From the NCBI RefSeq assembly GCF_020921035.1, contig NC_063151.1, positions 32,432,934-32,496,933 of the forward strand: DNA of 64,000 nucleotides. The letters are read 5' to 3'. The stretch's first letter is position 1, and every line of letters begins with the position of its first letter. The notes below the pieces were generated by a model that worked only from the letters and a program-made list of their open reading frames with translations, had not been told where the DNA came from and did not search any database. Source of the DNA: Rhodamnia argentea. Lineage: Eukaryota; Streptophyta; Magnoliopsida; Myrtales; Myrtaceae. Positions 25,120 to 35,422 of the stretch are shown here, in pieces. A program made the translations under genes and the position numbers.

Positions 25120-25350
25120 CTATTTTAAAGTTTTTGTAATCTCTTGTGGATGGGTGTTGCTGAATAACGGTTTTATAGTTAAATGTTGCGCGGAATAATT
25201 TCTCGTAACTGCAAATAAGATTAGGAAGTTATTTGTTTGTTCGAATCCAAAAACCGTTGTTTGTAACCCGTCGATGTTAGGCTATATATACCACGTTATA
25301 CTCTTTGTAAAAATCCCCAGTCGATCAACCAACTTAACATTCTCACAAAC
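25120..25350 (+). mobile_element. Possible gypsy LTR segment
   Basis: This AT-rich stretch has a TATA-like 'ggctatatataccacg' followed by 'ctctttgtaaaaatcccc' and 'gatcaaccaacttaacattc'. That is a plausible U3-R-U5 arrangement. It lies 5' of the gypsy gag relic and in the same orientation. Boundaries and a second LTR were not found, so the assignment is an inference. Confidence 0.35.
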
Positions 25351-25639
25351 TTAATTTTTATTTTTACTTTTTTTTATATCATCGGTGACTATTGTTCCCA
25401 GTGTCATGCGTGTCCATTTCATTTCATTTATTTTCTTGCCCAAAATCATCAAAGCGCCCATCACAACCTTAATGGATTCACTCATCGGTTCATCTATACT
25501 TCCAAAGATATTCTATCGACAATATTTGGTGAAACATCTTTTTGACACGTCCGATGGAAAATATTATTGATTCAAGGAGACTATGATGGCAAGAACAAGA
25601 AACCAACAAAAGTCCAATGAAGTTGCTGGCAACAACAAT

Positions 25640-27037
25640 CCGGTATTATAAACTGGAAATGAGTTTTTAAGGCTTAGGTTATTTTCTTTGTCTTTGACAA
25701 AATTGCTTTTACCCAGTACACTAAATTACCACCTAATTCGATGTGTGAACATGGATAGAAAGACAATTTCAGTCTCAATTTATAGACGACATATGAAGTA
25801 ACGGCCAAATCAACTTCATCAATATGATAGTGAGTCCATCGATCAATTTATTACTCGATTTAAGAATGCCAAAAATGGATTCTTCACTTTGCTCTCTGAT
25901 AAAGAAATTACATATTTGTCTTTCAATGGTTAAATTTAACCTGCAAGAAGGATTTGAAGGCCAAAAATTTTCCAGTTTATTTCGATTGACAACAAGAGTG
26001 TCTAAGTATGTTGTTAAAAGATAGATAAAAGGCCACATCGAAGCTTTACAAAAAAAAAAGTGGCTTTAAGTAAATTATGACTCAAGAGTATAAATCTAAT
26101 AACCCGAATGAAAATGTTGAAATAAATGTGGCAAAAGTGATGCTCGACAAGTCTTGCCAAGAATGGTCGAGGCAAAAGACACTCAAGTTTACTCATTCGA
26201 CAGTAATAAGCTGGATTTAATTTTCAATTTACTCTTAAAAGAAAGTGCGAAATAACCGACGGAAGGCCAAGTTATCCCCGAGTGAATAAGATTTGACAAA
26301 CAAAATAAGATTGCAAGTGGCACAATCCTTGGAGTCATAGCACAATCGATTGAGTTATTTTCAAGAAAACATTTAAGAAGCAATTCGACAGGAAAAAGAA
26401 ATTAAAAATCAAATTCACCAATAATAAGGTGAACTATGATGGCTCTTGATTATCTAATTTAAAAAAAAAAGAAATTACATAATTGTCTTTCAATGGTTAA
26501 ATTTAACCTGCAAGAAGGATTTGAAGGCCAAAAATTTTCTGGTTTATTTCGATTGACAACAAGAGTGTCTAAGTATGTTGTTAAAAGATAGATAAAAGGC
26601 CACATCAAAGCTTTACAAAAAAAAAAGTGGCTTTAAGTAAATTATGACTCAAGAGTATAAATCTAATAACCCGAATGAAAATGTTGAAATAAATGTGGCA
26701 AAAGTGATGCTCGACAAGTCTTGCCAAGAATGGTCGAGGCGTAAGACACTCAAGTTTACTCATTCGACAGTAATAATTTGGATGTAATTTTCAATTTACT
26801 CTTAAAAGAAAGTGCGAAATAACCGACGGAAGGCCAAGTTATCCCCGAGTGAATAAGATTTAACAAACAAAATAAGATTGCAAGTGGCACAATTCTTGGA
26901 GTCATAGCACAATCGATTGTATTATTTTCAAGAAAATAATTTAAGAAGCAATTCGACAGGAAAAAGAAATTAAAAATCAAATTCACCAATAATAAGGCAA
27001 AATCCGATGGCTGTTGATTATCTAATTTAAAAAAAAA
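25640..27037 (+). pseudogene. Ty3/gypsy gag relic with tandemly duplicated 3' half
   Basis: Across shifting frames the plus strand reads like a plant gypsy gag: LRLF-SLSLT with a Leu-Pro-Pro-Asn-Ser motif (about 25670-25740), then SIDQFITRFKNAKNGFFTL near 25850, then LFRLTTRVSKYVVKR ending at 26021, then INVAKVMLDK, and the zinc-region-like DCKWHNPWSHSTID (about 26305-26350) before KLKIKF. Stops and frameshifts make it non-functional. The segment 25904-26470 is repeated directly at 26471-27037 (567-bp period) with about twenty differences by eye. The duplicated part includes the YVVKR, INVAKV and WHN motifs. No protease or reverse transcriptase follows. Confidence 0.75.
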
Positions 27038-27354
27038 AAAATCGAACTATCGATTTATAAGTCATTTGGGAAGAGTAGGGAAAGCACATATGATTTGAGA
27101 CACGAAAGATTTTCTTGTCTTTCCGAATCGATTTTCTTCCACAGTTAATCATGCACGTGTCAGTAGTGTGCATATGCTCGTACTACCGGATGCTGGATAG
27201 TTCAAGCCGATAACATATTGAGAATCTGTGGAGTCCGACACAACCTGTTCAATTAGCGTACGACACGAAATAGCGTCCCGCCGCCCCCCCCAAAAAAACT
27301 ACAACATCAAGCATTGACCCAAGTGCCGCTGTTTTGCCAATACAAGATGCTCGA

Positions 27355-27785
27355 GGAAAATTGTCCAAATTTTTTTTAACATATTGCACTTTTAGTACGA
27401 TTCGTATCCTCGGTCACAAGTGAGGGTCCAAGCCCTTGCCCGCAGTCAACGTGGGCTTTGTGGCCCTCTCCCAGTGGCTGGCGCTTGTGACTGGCGAGAG
27501 TTGGTCGGCTCTTGCCTGTGACCAGTAAGGGTCGATCAGCCACTCTCACTGGATTTGGCAGAAAGAAAGAAAAAATTAAAAACTCGAATTTCTTTTTAAA
27601 AATTTACAAAAATTGTTCACGTCAGTATCGACAGTGTCACGTAAGATGTCAGGCTTCCACGTCAGAGATTTTCGACTAAAATTGGCCCGATGGACTCAAT
27701 TGATAAAGTGTCAAAATATTTAGGACTCAATTAACAAAGCGTGGCTTGAAAAGTTTAAAATTGAATTGATGAAAACCATAGATTT
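27355..27785. mobile_element. Family B repeat with GC-rich core, upstream of the WAT1 gene
   Basis: The left arm is short ('acatattgcactttt'). The core at about 27410-27550 is GC-rich, with repeated 'gaccagtaagggtcg'-type words. The right arm has 'gtcacgtaagatgtcagg', 'ccacgtcagagattttcg' and 'aaagtttaaaattgaattg'. It ends about 180 bp upstream of the WAT1 TATA box. Confidence 0.55.
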
Positions 27786-27959
27786 AGAATTTTTGGACAG
27801 CAATTCTCTCAAGATGCAAGACAGGGACGGCTTCCATCACCAAATGTTCCTATTAGTTAAGACACACATTTCACATTGTCCCAGATTTCCACGTATCGAC
27901 AGAAACAGAACCAAACAAGTTAAGACACAACCCCCTCTCTTTCTCTCTCTGTCTATCTT

Positions 27960-27970
27960 TATATATATAA
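27960..27970 (+). promoter_or_regulatory. TATA box of the WAT1-related gene
   Basis: TATATATATAA lies about 80 bp before the start codon at 28050, after a CT-rich stretch. Transcription would start near 27995 and leave a leader of about 50-60 nt with no upstream ATG seen in frame. Confidence 0.6.
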
Positions 27971-28049
27971 GTGCACGTTCATGTCCCTCTACTTACGGTC
28001 ATCACACATGTATAGATAGTACCTTGGCTTCTTCAGAACTTGAGAAAAA

Positions 28050-30419
28050 ATGGTGAGCCATAAGCCTTATATTGCAATGGTGTCTGTGCAGTGTGTCTAT
28101 GCAGGCATGGCCTTGTTCTCCAAGGCGGCCATTGCCAAAGGCATGAACCCTTTTGTCTTCGTCGTGTTCCGGCAAGCTCTCGCCTCCGTCGCCCTCTCTC
28201 CCTTCGCCTTCTTCCTCGAGAGGTCTCTCCTTTCAAAATCGAGCATTTTTTGCTTAATTTCGTCTCGAACAGTTTCTCTCTCTATCTCGTTAGGACCACG
28301 CCGCACTCATCAGAATAAAAAAAGGGTTTTCTTACCATCTAATTTGTTGGAAATCACAGGAAGGAGTCGGCGACTCTCACGTACGGCTTAATCTTCAAGA
28401 TCTTCCTGGTCGCTTTCTTCGGGTATCCATGAATGTTAATAAGTTCCCAAAGGCTTTTCTGGCTCTTTCATGATTATGAAAGTGTCTGATTCATTGGCAT
28501 CAACGTCTCACGTTAATTCAATATTCATGTCGGAATTCCAGGCTCACGCTGAGTTTAAACCTCTACTGCGTGGCAATCGACTACACGTCCGCAACTTTCG
28601 CGGCCGCCACCACCAACACCATTCCGGCCATTACTTTTATCATGGCTGTTTTCTTAAGGTAATCTCTTTCTCTTACGTAAACGAGAAGGGCAAATTAGCA
28701 CACATACAGATGCTCTAAAACTTATACTCGAAAACAGTAGTTAGCGCACGCAGTCTCCGTTAATTCGTTGGTGAACTCAACCCATTTGTCCCGACGCCAT
28801 TGCGGCACCGGAGTAGAGAAGTGATTTCTTGCACAAATTGACATGATTTAACAAGTCTAGGAAGGAAGATATCGACGGATCCGAAGATGAAAACAACTCA
28901 AAATGTTTGTCTGTTCTTTTTGTATCTGGTAGGATGGAGGGCATTAGTGTAGGACAGTGGCATGGGAGGGCAAAAGTGGTGGGGTCGGTGATGGGGGTTT
29001 CAGGGGCTTTGGTGTATGCGTTCGTCAAGGGGCCACCCGTGAACTTGCTCAACTGGTCTTCTCCGGCGCTGCCGCCGACCGGCTCCACGGGCATTGCTGA
29101 CCACCATTCGAGCTCCCGAGAGTGGATCAAGGGCTCTCTCATCATGTTCTCCGCCAACGCCCTCTGGTCCTTGTGGCTGATTTTGCAGGTCCTCTCTCTC
29201 TCTCTCTCAATAACAAAAATGACTCGATACTAAACCCCCATTAGAAACCACACTTAGTCTCTAAACAGATGAAGTGATTTTACATCATTCTTTAACGATA
29301 CCATTTCCTTGACAGGGTCGACTCGTCAAGCAATATCCAGCCAAACTCCGGTTGACCACTCTTCAGTGCTTCTTCAGCTGCATCCAGTCGGCCTTTTGGG
29401 CCATTGCCAAGGAGAGAGATCCATCGGCATGGAAGCTCGGATGGGACATGCAGCTTCTCTCCGTCGTCTACTGCGTACTGTTTCTTACTGATGATCATCA
29501 AGATTAACACACCCACCCACCACCCACCCCACCCCCACAACAGAAAGCATGTGTTTTCGCCCCGTTTTAACGACATTTTATAACCGAAAAAGTGACGCCG
29601 TGAACTGGGAATGGCAGGGAGTGATCGTGACCGCGATCTCGTACTGGCTTCAAGTTTGGGCCATAGAGAAGAAAGGCCCGGTCTTCACGGCCATGTTCAC
29701 TCCGATCGCGCTCGTCATCGCCGCCCTCTTCTCCGCCTTCTTGTGGAAAGAAACTCTCTTCCGTGGAAGGTCCGCACCATTACTTACTTGTTTAGGGAAA
29801 TTGATATTTCCTAGCATTCTTTTACGTTATCTTTTGAGAAAATGACATAAATGATCCATGAACTTTGACATGACATATAATGTGATCGCTGAATTTTTAA
29901 TTTGGCCAATACTGTCCTTGAACTTTGACCCGATGTGCAACGTGATCTCCGAATTTTCAATTTATTCAATGCGGTCCCCGAACTTTTGGAATGTGTTCAA
30001 CTTAATTCTTGAACTTAAAAAAAAAATGTTCAAAATTGTCCATGAACTTGAATTAATGGAAGGATTGCGTTGAACATCTTCCTATAATTTAGGAACTAAG
30101 TTGAATATGTTTTACAAGTTCATGGACCATATTAGTAAAATTAAAAGTTCATGGATCAAATTGCATATTGAATAAAAGTTGAACGGCCATTCACATGATT
30201 ATCCCTTATCCTTTCTCGTAAACCCGCCATTTTCTTTTTCTTATTGTTCTTTTTGGTCATTTTGGTGGGTGCAGTGTGGTTGGGGCAATGTTGATGGTGG
30301 GTGGGCTCTACTTCGTGTTGTGGGGAAAGATCAAAGAAGAAGGGATCAGCAAGGAAGTGAAAGATGACCCGCGACCAGAAACAAAAGAGGAGGCCACGTT
30401 GGACTGCATACCTGTCTGA
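28050..30419 (+). CDS. WAT1-related protein (EamA/DMT family transporter), seven exons
   Basis: Exons are 28050-28222, 28360-28422, 28542-28658, 28933-29188, 29316-29474, 29618-29769 and 30275-30419. All junctions are GT-AG and in phase, giving 354 aa. It is a multi-span membrane transporter of the plant nodulin-21/WAT1/UMAMIT family, which moves amino acids or auxin-related compounds. The substrate of this member cannot be told. Family marks are: YIAMVSVQCVYAGMALFSKAA near the N-terminus; NLYCVAIDYTSATFAAATTNTIPAITF (first EamA repeat, residues about 14-150); WSLWLILQ; SYWLQVWAIEKKGPVFTAMFTP; and LYFVLWGKIKEE (second repeat, about 188-320). The length fits the family. The soluble tail is short. 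Intron 6 holds a family A foldback element. The exon count and phases match the usual family gene model. Confidence 0.92.
29841..30200. mobile_element. Family A foldback element, copy 3, inside WAT1 intron 6
   Basis: The left arm starts AATGACATAAATGATCCATG and the reverse complement of the right arm starts near CATGTGAATGG and runs to 'tttgatccatgaactt'. The centre 'cttgaattaatggaagg' is shared with the other copies. The element fills most of intron 6 and leaves both splice sites intact. Confidence 0.65.
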
Positions 30420-31107
30420 CGTTTGCCACGTCGATCTGCATACCTGTCTGACGTCATGGTTTAAATTGCCACGTGGATCGAGGAATTAGGGCACAAACTC
30501 GGGGATCATGATCCGAATTCATATGAATCGTTGAATTCGAAAGGTGACATCGAACACGGATGATCGATCGATCGATATAAATCAATAATTCAGGACGCAT
30601 ACTGTCCTTGTGCACCCCTTGCAACGAGTCTCCGATGCCCAAAATTAATATGTGGGTGTGTTTTTGTTACTGTCTTTTGTTTTTTTTTCCAAGATTCGCT
30701 AACGATATGTAGATAGATGCACCGAAATGCGTACGGTTCCACTAGAGAACGTTGCCTTGGTTTGTGGAATGTATCATGTCAAAATGACACGTGATGTTGA
30801 TGATTACAAATGTTATTTACATCCATTCTCGAGGCTTTTTTTTTTTTAATCGGGATTCTCGAGGTTTAAACTTCACTATTTTTGGATTAGGAAAGCCAAT
30901 ATTGGATCAAGTGTTGTGAGCTTTCGAATTTATCTATCTTTCAAATTGACAAGCTAGATGAGATTGGCGCTAGAACTCGTGCTGGTGTGTCATAATCATA
31001 TTGTCCGTGCCAATTCGAGTCAATCTAAAATATTTTAACTATGTTTCTACATGTCAAGTGATTTATTACTGTTGTATGAAAAAGAGCTAAAGTCGAATGT
31101 AAAAAAG

Positions 31108-31760
31108 TTAAGGCCGAGGATCCACTATTCCCAATTTATTACTTAATAAAACATGAAGTAACTCTCGGGGAGGCAGTGAAAAGAACCTAGTATGCAAACG
31201 CTTGTCGATCCCGAGATCAACAAGCCAATTGGCAAAACGATTTCCTTCGCGAAAGTTATATTGCACTTTGAACCCAAAGTGATAGCTCAACAGTCTTCTT
31301 ACATTTTTAAGCAAAGCGGGGTTGGTATTATGAAGCGTAAACTCTAGATTAATAAGATTGAAGATGACTTTTGAGTCAATCACCGATAATGAAATAGTAA
31401 AAAAACCAAGTTATTTTGAGAAATTGAATCCCAATCACAATGCCCAAAAATCTACTTGTGTCAACAAACGTATTTCAACGAAGGTGGCAAAGCCACCAAG
31501 CCAATCACCCCTTTCGTTTTCGAATTATCCCCTACACCTTCACGTGCTGAGTTGCCTTGCAAGGCCCTTTCAATATACAGTTTAATCCACCCTTAAGGTG
31601 GAGGATCCCAATTGACCACAGTCGGACTGTTTCCTTCGCATGCGACCACATAACTTGTATTAGATTAGAAGGGAAAACAAAGTTGTCCGGAAAAAGAGAC
31701 TTATTTCTCCATTGCCAAAAAAGCCACACGCTCACACCAAAAAATACGGTCCAATCGTGA
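31108..31760 (-). pseudogene. LINE-type RNase H (RVT_3) relic
   Basis: The minus frame at 31108-31383 reads DSKVIFNLINLEF...FKVQYNFREGNRFANWLVDLGI...FFSLPPRELLHVLLSNKLGI, the C-terminal part of the RNase H-like domain found at the end of plant non-LTR retrotransposon polyproteins. Upstream on the same strand, 31532-31735 gives LFWQWRNKSLF, the short conserved stretch before that domain. The two parts are in different frames and the region between carries stops, so it is a dead fragment. No reverse transcriptase core is present. Confidence 0.7.
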
Positions 31761-32355
31761 TGAAAGTTGGATCATCCTTTGTCAATGAGATTTAACCGTC
31801 GAAGGTTTGACAGCCCGAACTCGACAGATCATATCTTCTCATAAAAATTCCTCGGATACCTAGAAATTCCAATTCTCATTCAACACATAATCGCAAAACC
31901 TTTATGCCCATCTATATGTCGAATAATCAAAACCACGAAGAAAACGTATCGATGTGGGTTTAACTTATAACGTTAGGCATGTCGGGCCATCATCGTATTC
32001 TGGCATTCTCTATAGTAATCCGTGTTTAATTTCGCGTCGTGTTCGTATCGTGCAAGCTGGTCGTGTCTGGTATTGCCGGCTTTCGGCGTAGATGGGCGGA
32101 AATTAATGTATGGCGGGAAGAATCTTTTTATGTTTTTGGGTCGGGGAATCACTTTGCTGGGCTTTTGAATGTTGAGAACATGTTGTGGGATCAAAGCCCA
32201 TTACCTAATAATTAGCCCAAGCCCACTTCAGAAACAACAAAAGTATGAGGGCCCCAAGGTGTTCTTCGCACCAATTTGGACAATTTCTCTTTCCCTTCCT
32301 TTTTTTATTATCTTTTCTCTCTCCTTCCCTTAGCAAGCCTTCTAATTACATTTCA

Positions 32356-32740
32356 AACGCGTTTGTTTTATAGAAAATGAACGATTTAGAAATATTATTT
32401 TTAAAAATAAGAGCTTGCGTTGATTACAAAAGTGAATAAACAATAATATTTTCATCGTGCACGAAAATATTTATACATAAATTGACGTTGCTAATGAAAA
32501 GATTTTTTTTTATTGGCTGATTATTTCGAGCAATGTAATCGGTTATTTTAATGAAATTTTTTTAGAAATCATTCATTAGAAGGCTATTATTAACCGGACT
32601 ATAGAATATTAAAAAGCGAGCTCCTTTTGTTTAGTGAAATATTGATAATTTGGATAATATTTTCCTAACTTCAATCACTTTTCATCTCTCGAAAAAATAA
32701 GCTGCTGAAAAATATTTTCATTATTCAATACAGCCTCCAG
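32356..32740. mobile_element. Family C MITE-like repeat
   Basis: It starts 'gtttgttttatagaaaatga' and contains 'gtgaataaacaataatattt' and 'cgagcaatgtaatcggttat', phrases shared in order with 43198-43873 and 45855-46060. The right end is worn. Confidence 0.5.
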
Positions 32741-35302
32741 CATGCGAGGTGGTAATCATAACATTTCCTGTTAATTCATTTATCTAAGTAAATAAATGAT
32801 TAAACTTTAAATTTTGTTAATTATTAACTTCTTCACGAAATAAATGAGCCTACGATGAATACGGATCCTGAAAAGTGAAAGTGGCATGGATTACTTGACA
32901 ATAATGCCCATGGTCCTAAATTTAGATTTTGCCAGGTTTTTATGGTGACTATTAAATGTAGGGATGGGTTCTATATGATTAATTTCTTTCAAAAATAAAA
33001 TTGAGGTTGAAATTACAATTGAATTTGCTAAGCATATGACTGCACCATATCACATTTTTGAGTTCGTGGTATTTTACGAAACACGTTCCCTAATTGACCT
33101 GCGTATGTCGTGCAAGGCCCGGCTTTATGTCGAGAAACACAAATTTCAAGTATGAAACGTTTAAATCCTCCTTCCCCACTCTAGTCAATAGATTTGCCGA
33201 CAAAGAGAGACAAAGATCCGTTCAAAGATCGAACGCGCAACACCGACTCGATTCCTTGCACGATCGGAGTTCGAACTTCTGCGCCAATGGACTAACGCCA
33301 TTCGACGTCGCGAACCGGATCTCCTCCGATTCGCAAAGTTTCGACGGGCGCGAACTCGCGATCACGACGTTTTCCTAAAATCTTCAAAGGAGGGGGGGCG
33401 TGCGCCGGTTGGCATATCTCATTCGTCGTGGTTGGTATCCCCGCACTCAGCGGCCACCAAAACATCAAAATAACGTCACAACGGCAACAGTTGCTCATTC
33501 TAAAAACCAATATAAAAATACACAGTTAATTTTATAAATAAATAAAAAAAGGATTATGGGATCCTAAAAAATAATATTATCGTACCATAATAATAACCTC
33601 GTCAACCACGTAATGATGATTGACGAGGTTCAGTACGACGCGCTTTTCTAGTCGCCTGAAAAAAAAGGAAAAAGGGGGAATTCCGTTGGACGGCGAAGGA
33701 CGGGGCGGACGGAATGTCGGAGGGCCGAAACGAGCTTCTCCAACGACGTCAGGTTCACGTTACGGTTACGGTGGCGGAGTTCGCAATTAAGCTGGGGGAG
33801 GGAGGGCATTTTTGGGAAATCGGCCCCTGGTGACCTGAGTGCATGCGACCGTGACATTAGGGAGGGGGGGAGACTTGGGATAGAATTTGAGGAAAGCGTT
33901 GCAAGTGGCGCACTTTTCGGTGCTGTCGAAGCCGCCGTATTTTCTATTCCCAAATTTTTTTTAAAATTCTTTTATTTCTCGGAGATATTCAGGAAATAAT
34001 TTTTTTTAATATAATTCGAATGTTTATTTGCACGTTGGGGATCGAAATTATTGCACAACAACCGTCATCAACTCTAGACATTTAAATCAGCAATCCGATT
34101 ATCATAGCATTAAATGTACGTATCGCGAGAGCAATCCGTACATTTGAAATTGCATTAAAAACATTTCCGCTATAAACCCGCTCATTACGATGCTTCCTTG
34201 TTCCTAAACTAATTATCGGATTCCTACCAACTCTTCCCAACTAAGCATTGTTGTAATTAATTAATCACTGAAAGGAAAAATCCCAATGTGGGTTTTTTGT
34301 AATCTCGGATCATTTGAGGGGATAAAATATACGCTTTCGATATTTCTTCTAATAGCAAGGACACATAATTATGTCAAATAAATGACGAATGGTTCGGTTT
34401 TCGTATAATCAAGTCGCATCCGGATAACATTATGTCTTTTTTCTTTTTTCGAGTGCTTTCCCAATAAAAAGATTTGATCGGAGGCATTTTTTTTTAAGTG
34501 TTTCAAAAATGATAAGAAACGTCAGTGAATAAATGTGATTGTATATTTTAATAACATTTGGTCTTGGGAAAATTCAAGTGCCAAATATTAGGCGAATTCC
34601 AAATTTTCAAAACGATAACATAAGGGACAAAAAAAGTCAATATGAACAAAAGTAATAATTTCAAGAATTATGAAATCTTTTTTTTTTCTAAAAGAATTTT
34701 TATTGCTCTGTGCGAAATTCGATGGCATGAGGGGAAAAGTGGGTAAGTGATAGAGAGAGAGAGAGAATGACAGGAACAGAGAGTTGGCGGAGACTTGAAG
34801 CATCATCGACCCCCCGCAAGCATTTCCAGATTATTTACCTTCTTCTCTCGTTTGCATGGCGCACGCACTCCCCTTACCCTCCCTCGCTCTCTCTCTCTCT
34901 CCTCGCCGTCGGCGATTCAACCTCTACCGCCGCCTCCGCCGCTCCGGTTCCTACTCTCGCTCCTTTCGGTGATCGCGGAAGAGCCTATTGATTAGCTCAG
35001 TTGAAGCTCGAAGAAACGCCGACAGAGACGACTGAACGGAAACGACGGGGCAACCTCTCGCGCCGCTTGACGGCTCCTCGGATTCGCCGCTTGAATGAGC
35101 TTCGTTCTGGCTTTGTTCGCGGAAGGCATTGAGTCTGACCGAGGTTGGTTCTCGCCGTCTCTCCTTTCGCCGTTTCGCTTCGTCGTTGCGGCCTGTCGCG
35201 GCGTTTGACCAGTTGACTGGGCTTGAGCTCGGGAAGGAGGTCGTTTAGGGTTTTGGTTCGGATTTGAATTCTAGCGGAAATTGCGCGCCATTGGGTTTAT
35301 TG

Positions 35303-35422
35303 ATGTCGGAGAATGGGGTCGTCGCAGAAGTGCATGAATGTGCTGTGCGGGGACACGGGTTCGACCGAGTGGAAGAGAGGTTGGCCTCTCCGATCCGGTC
35401 AACTCGCCACTCTCTGCGATAA
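35303..35422 (+). other. Upstream ORF overlapping the VAL-like start codon
   Basis: An ATG at 35303 lies ten bases before the main ATG (35313) in another frame. It opens a 39-codon frame that runs through most of coding exon 1 and stops at TAA 35420-35422. Ribosomes that start here would bypass the main start. A second, non-overlapping upstream ORF of about 37 codons begins at the ATG near 35096. Whether both are in the mature leader depends on the real transcription start. Confidence 0.5.

Larger units (their letters stand above)
30420..34750. other. Intergenic between WAT1 and VAL-like genes
   Basis: The first ~300 bases are likely the WAT1 3' UTR. A LINE-derived RNase H relic lies at 31108-31760 (minus) and a family C repeat at 32356-32740. 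From 32740 to 34750 I see AT-rich DNA and no gene. The minus frame at 33648-33953 has no recognisable domain. Confidence 0.65.

Noticed and set aside
33648..33953. 101-codon minus-strand frame upstream of the VAL-like gene
   Set aside because: No domain. It lies in the likely upstream region of the neighbouring gene.
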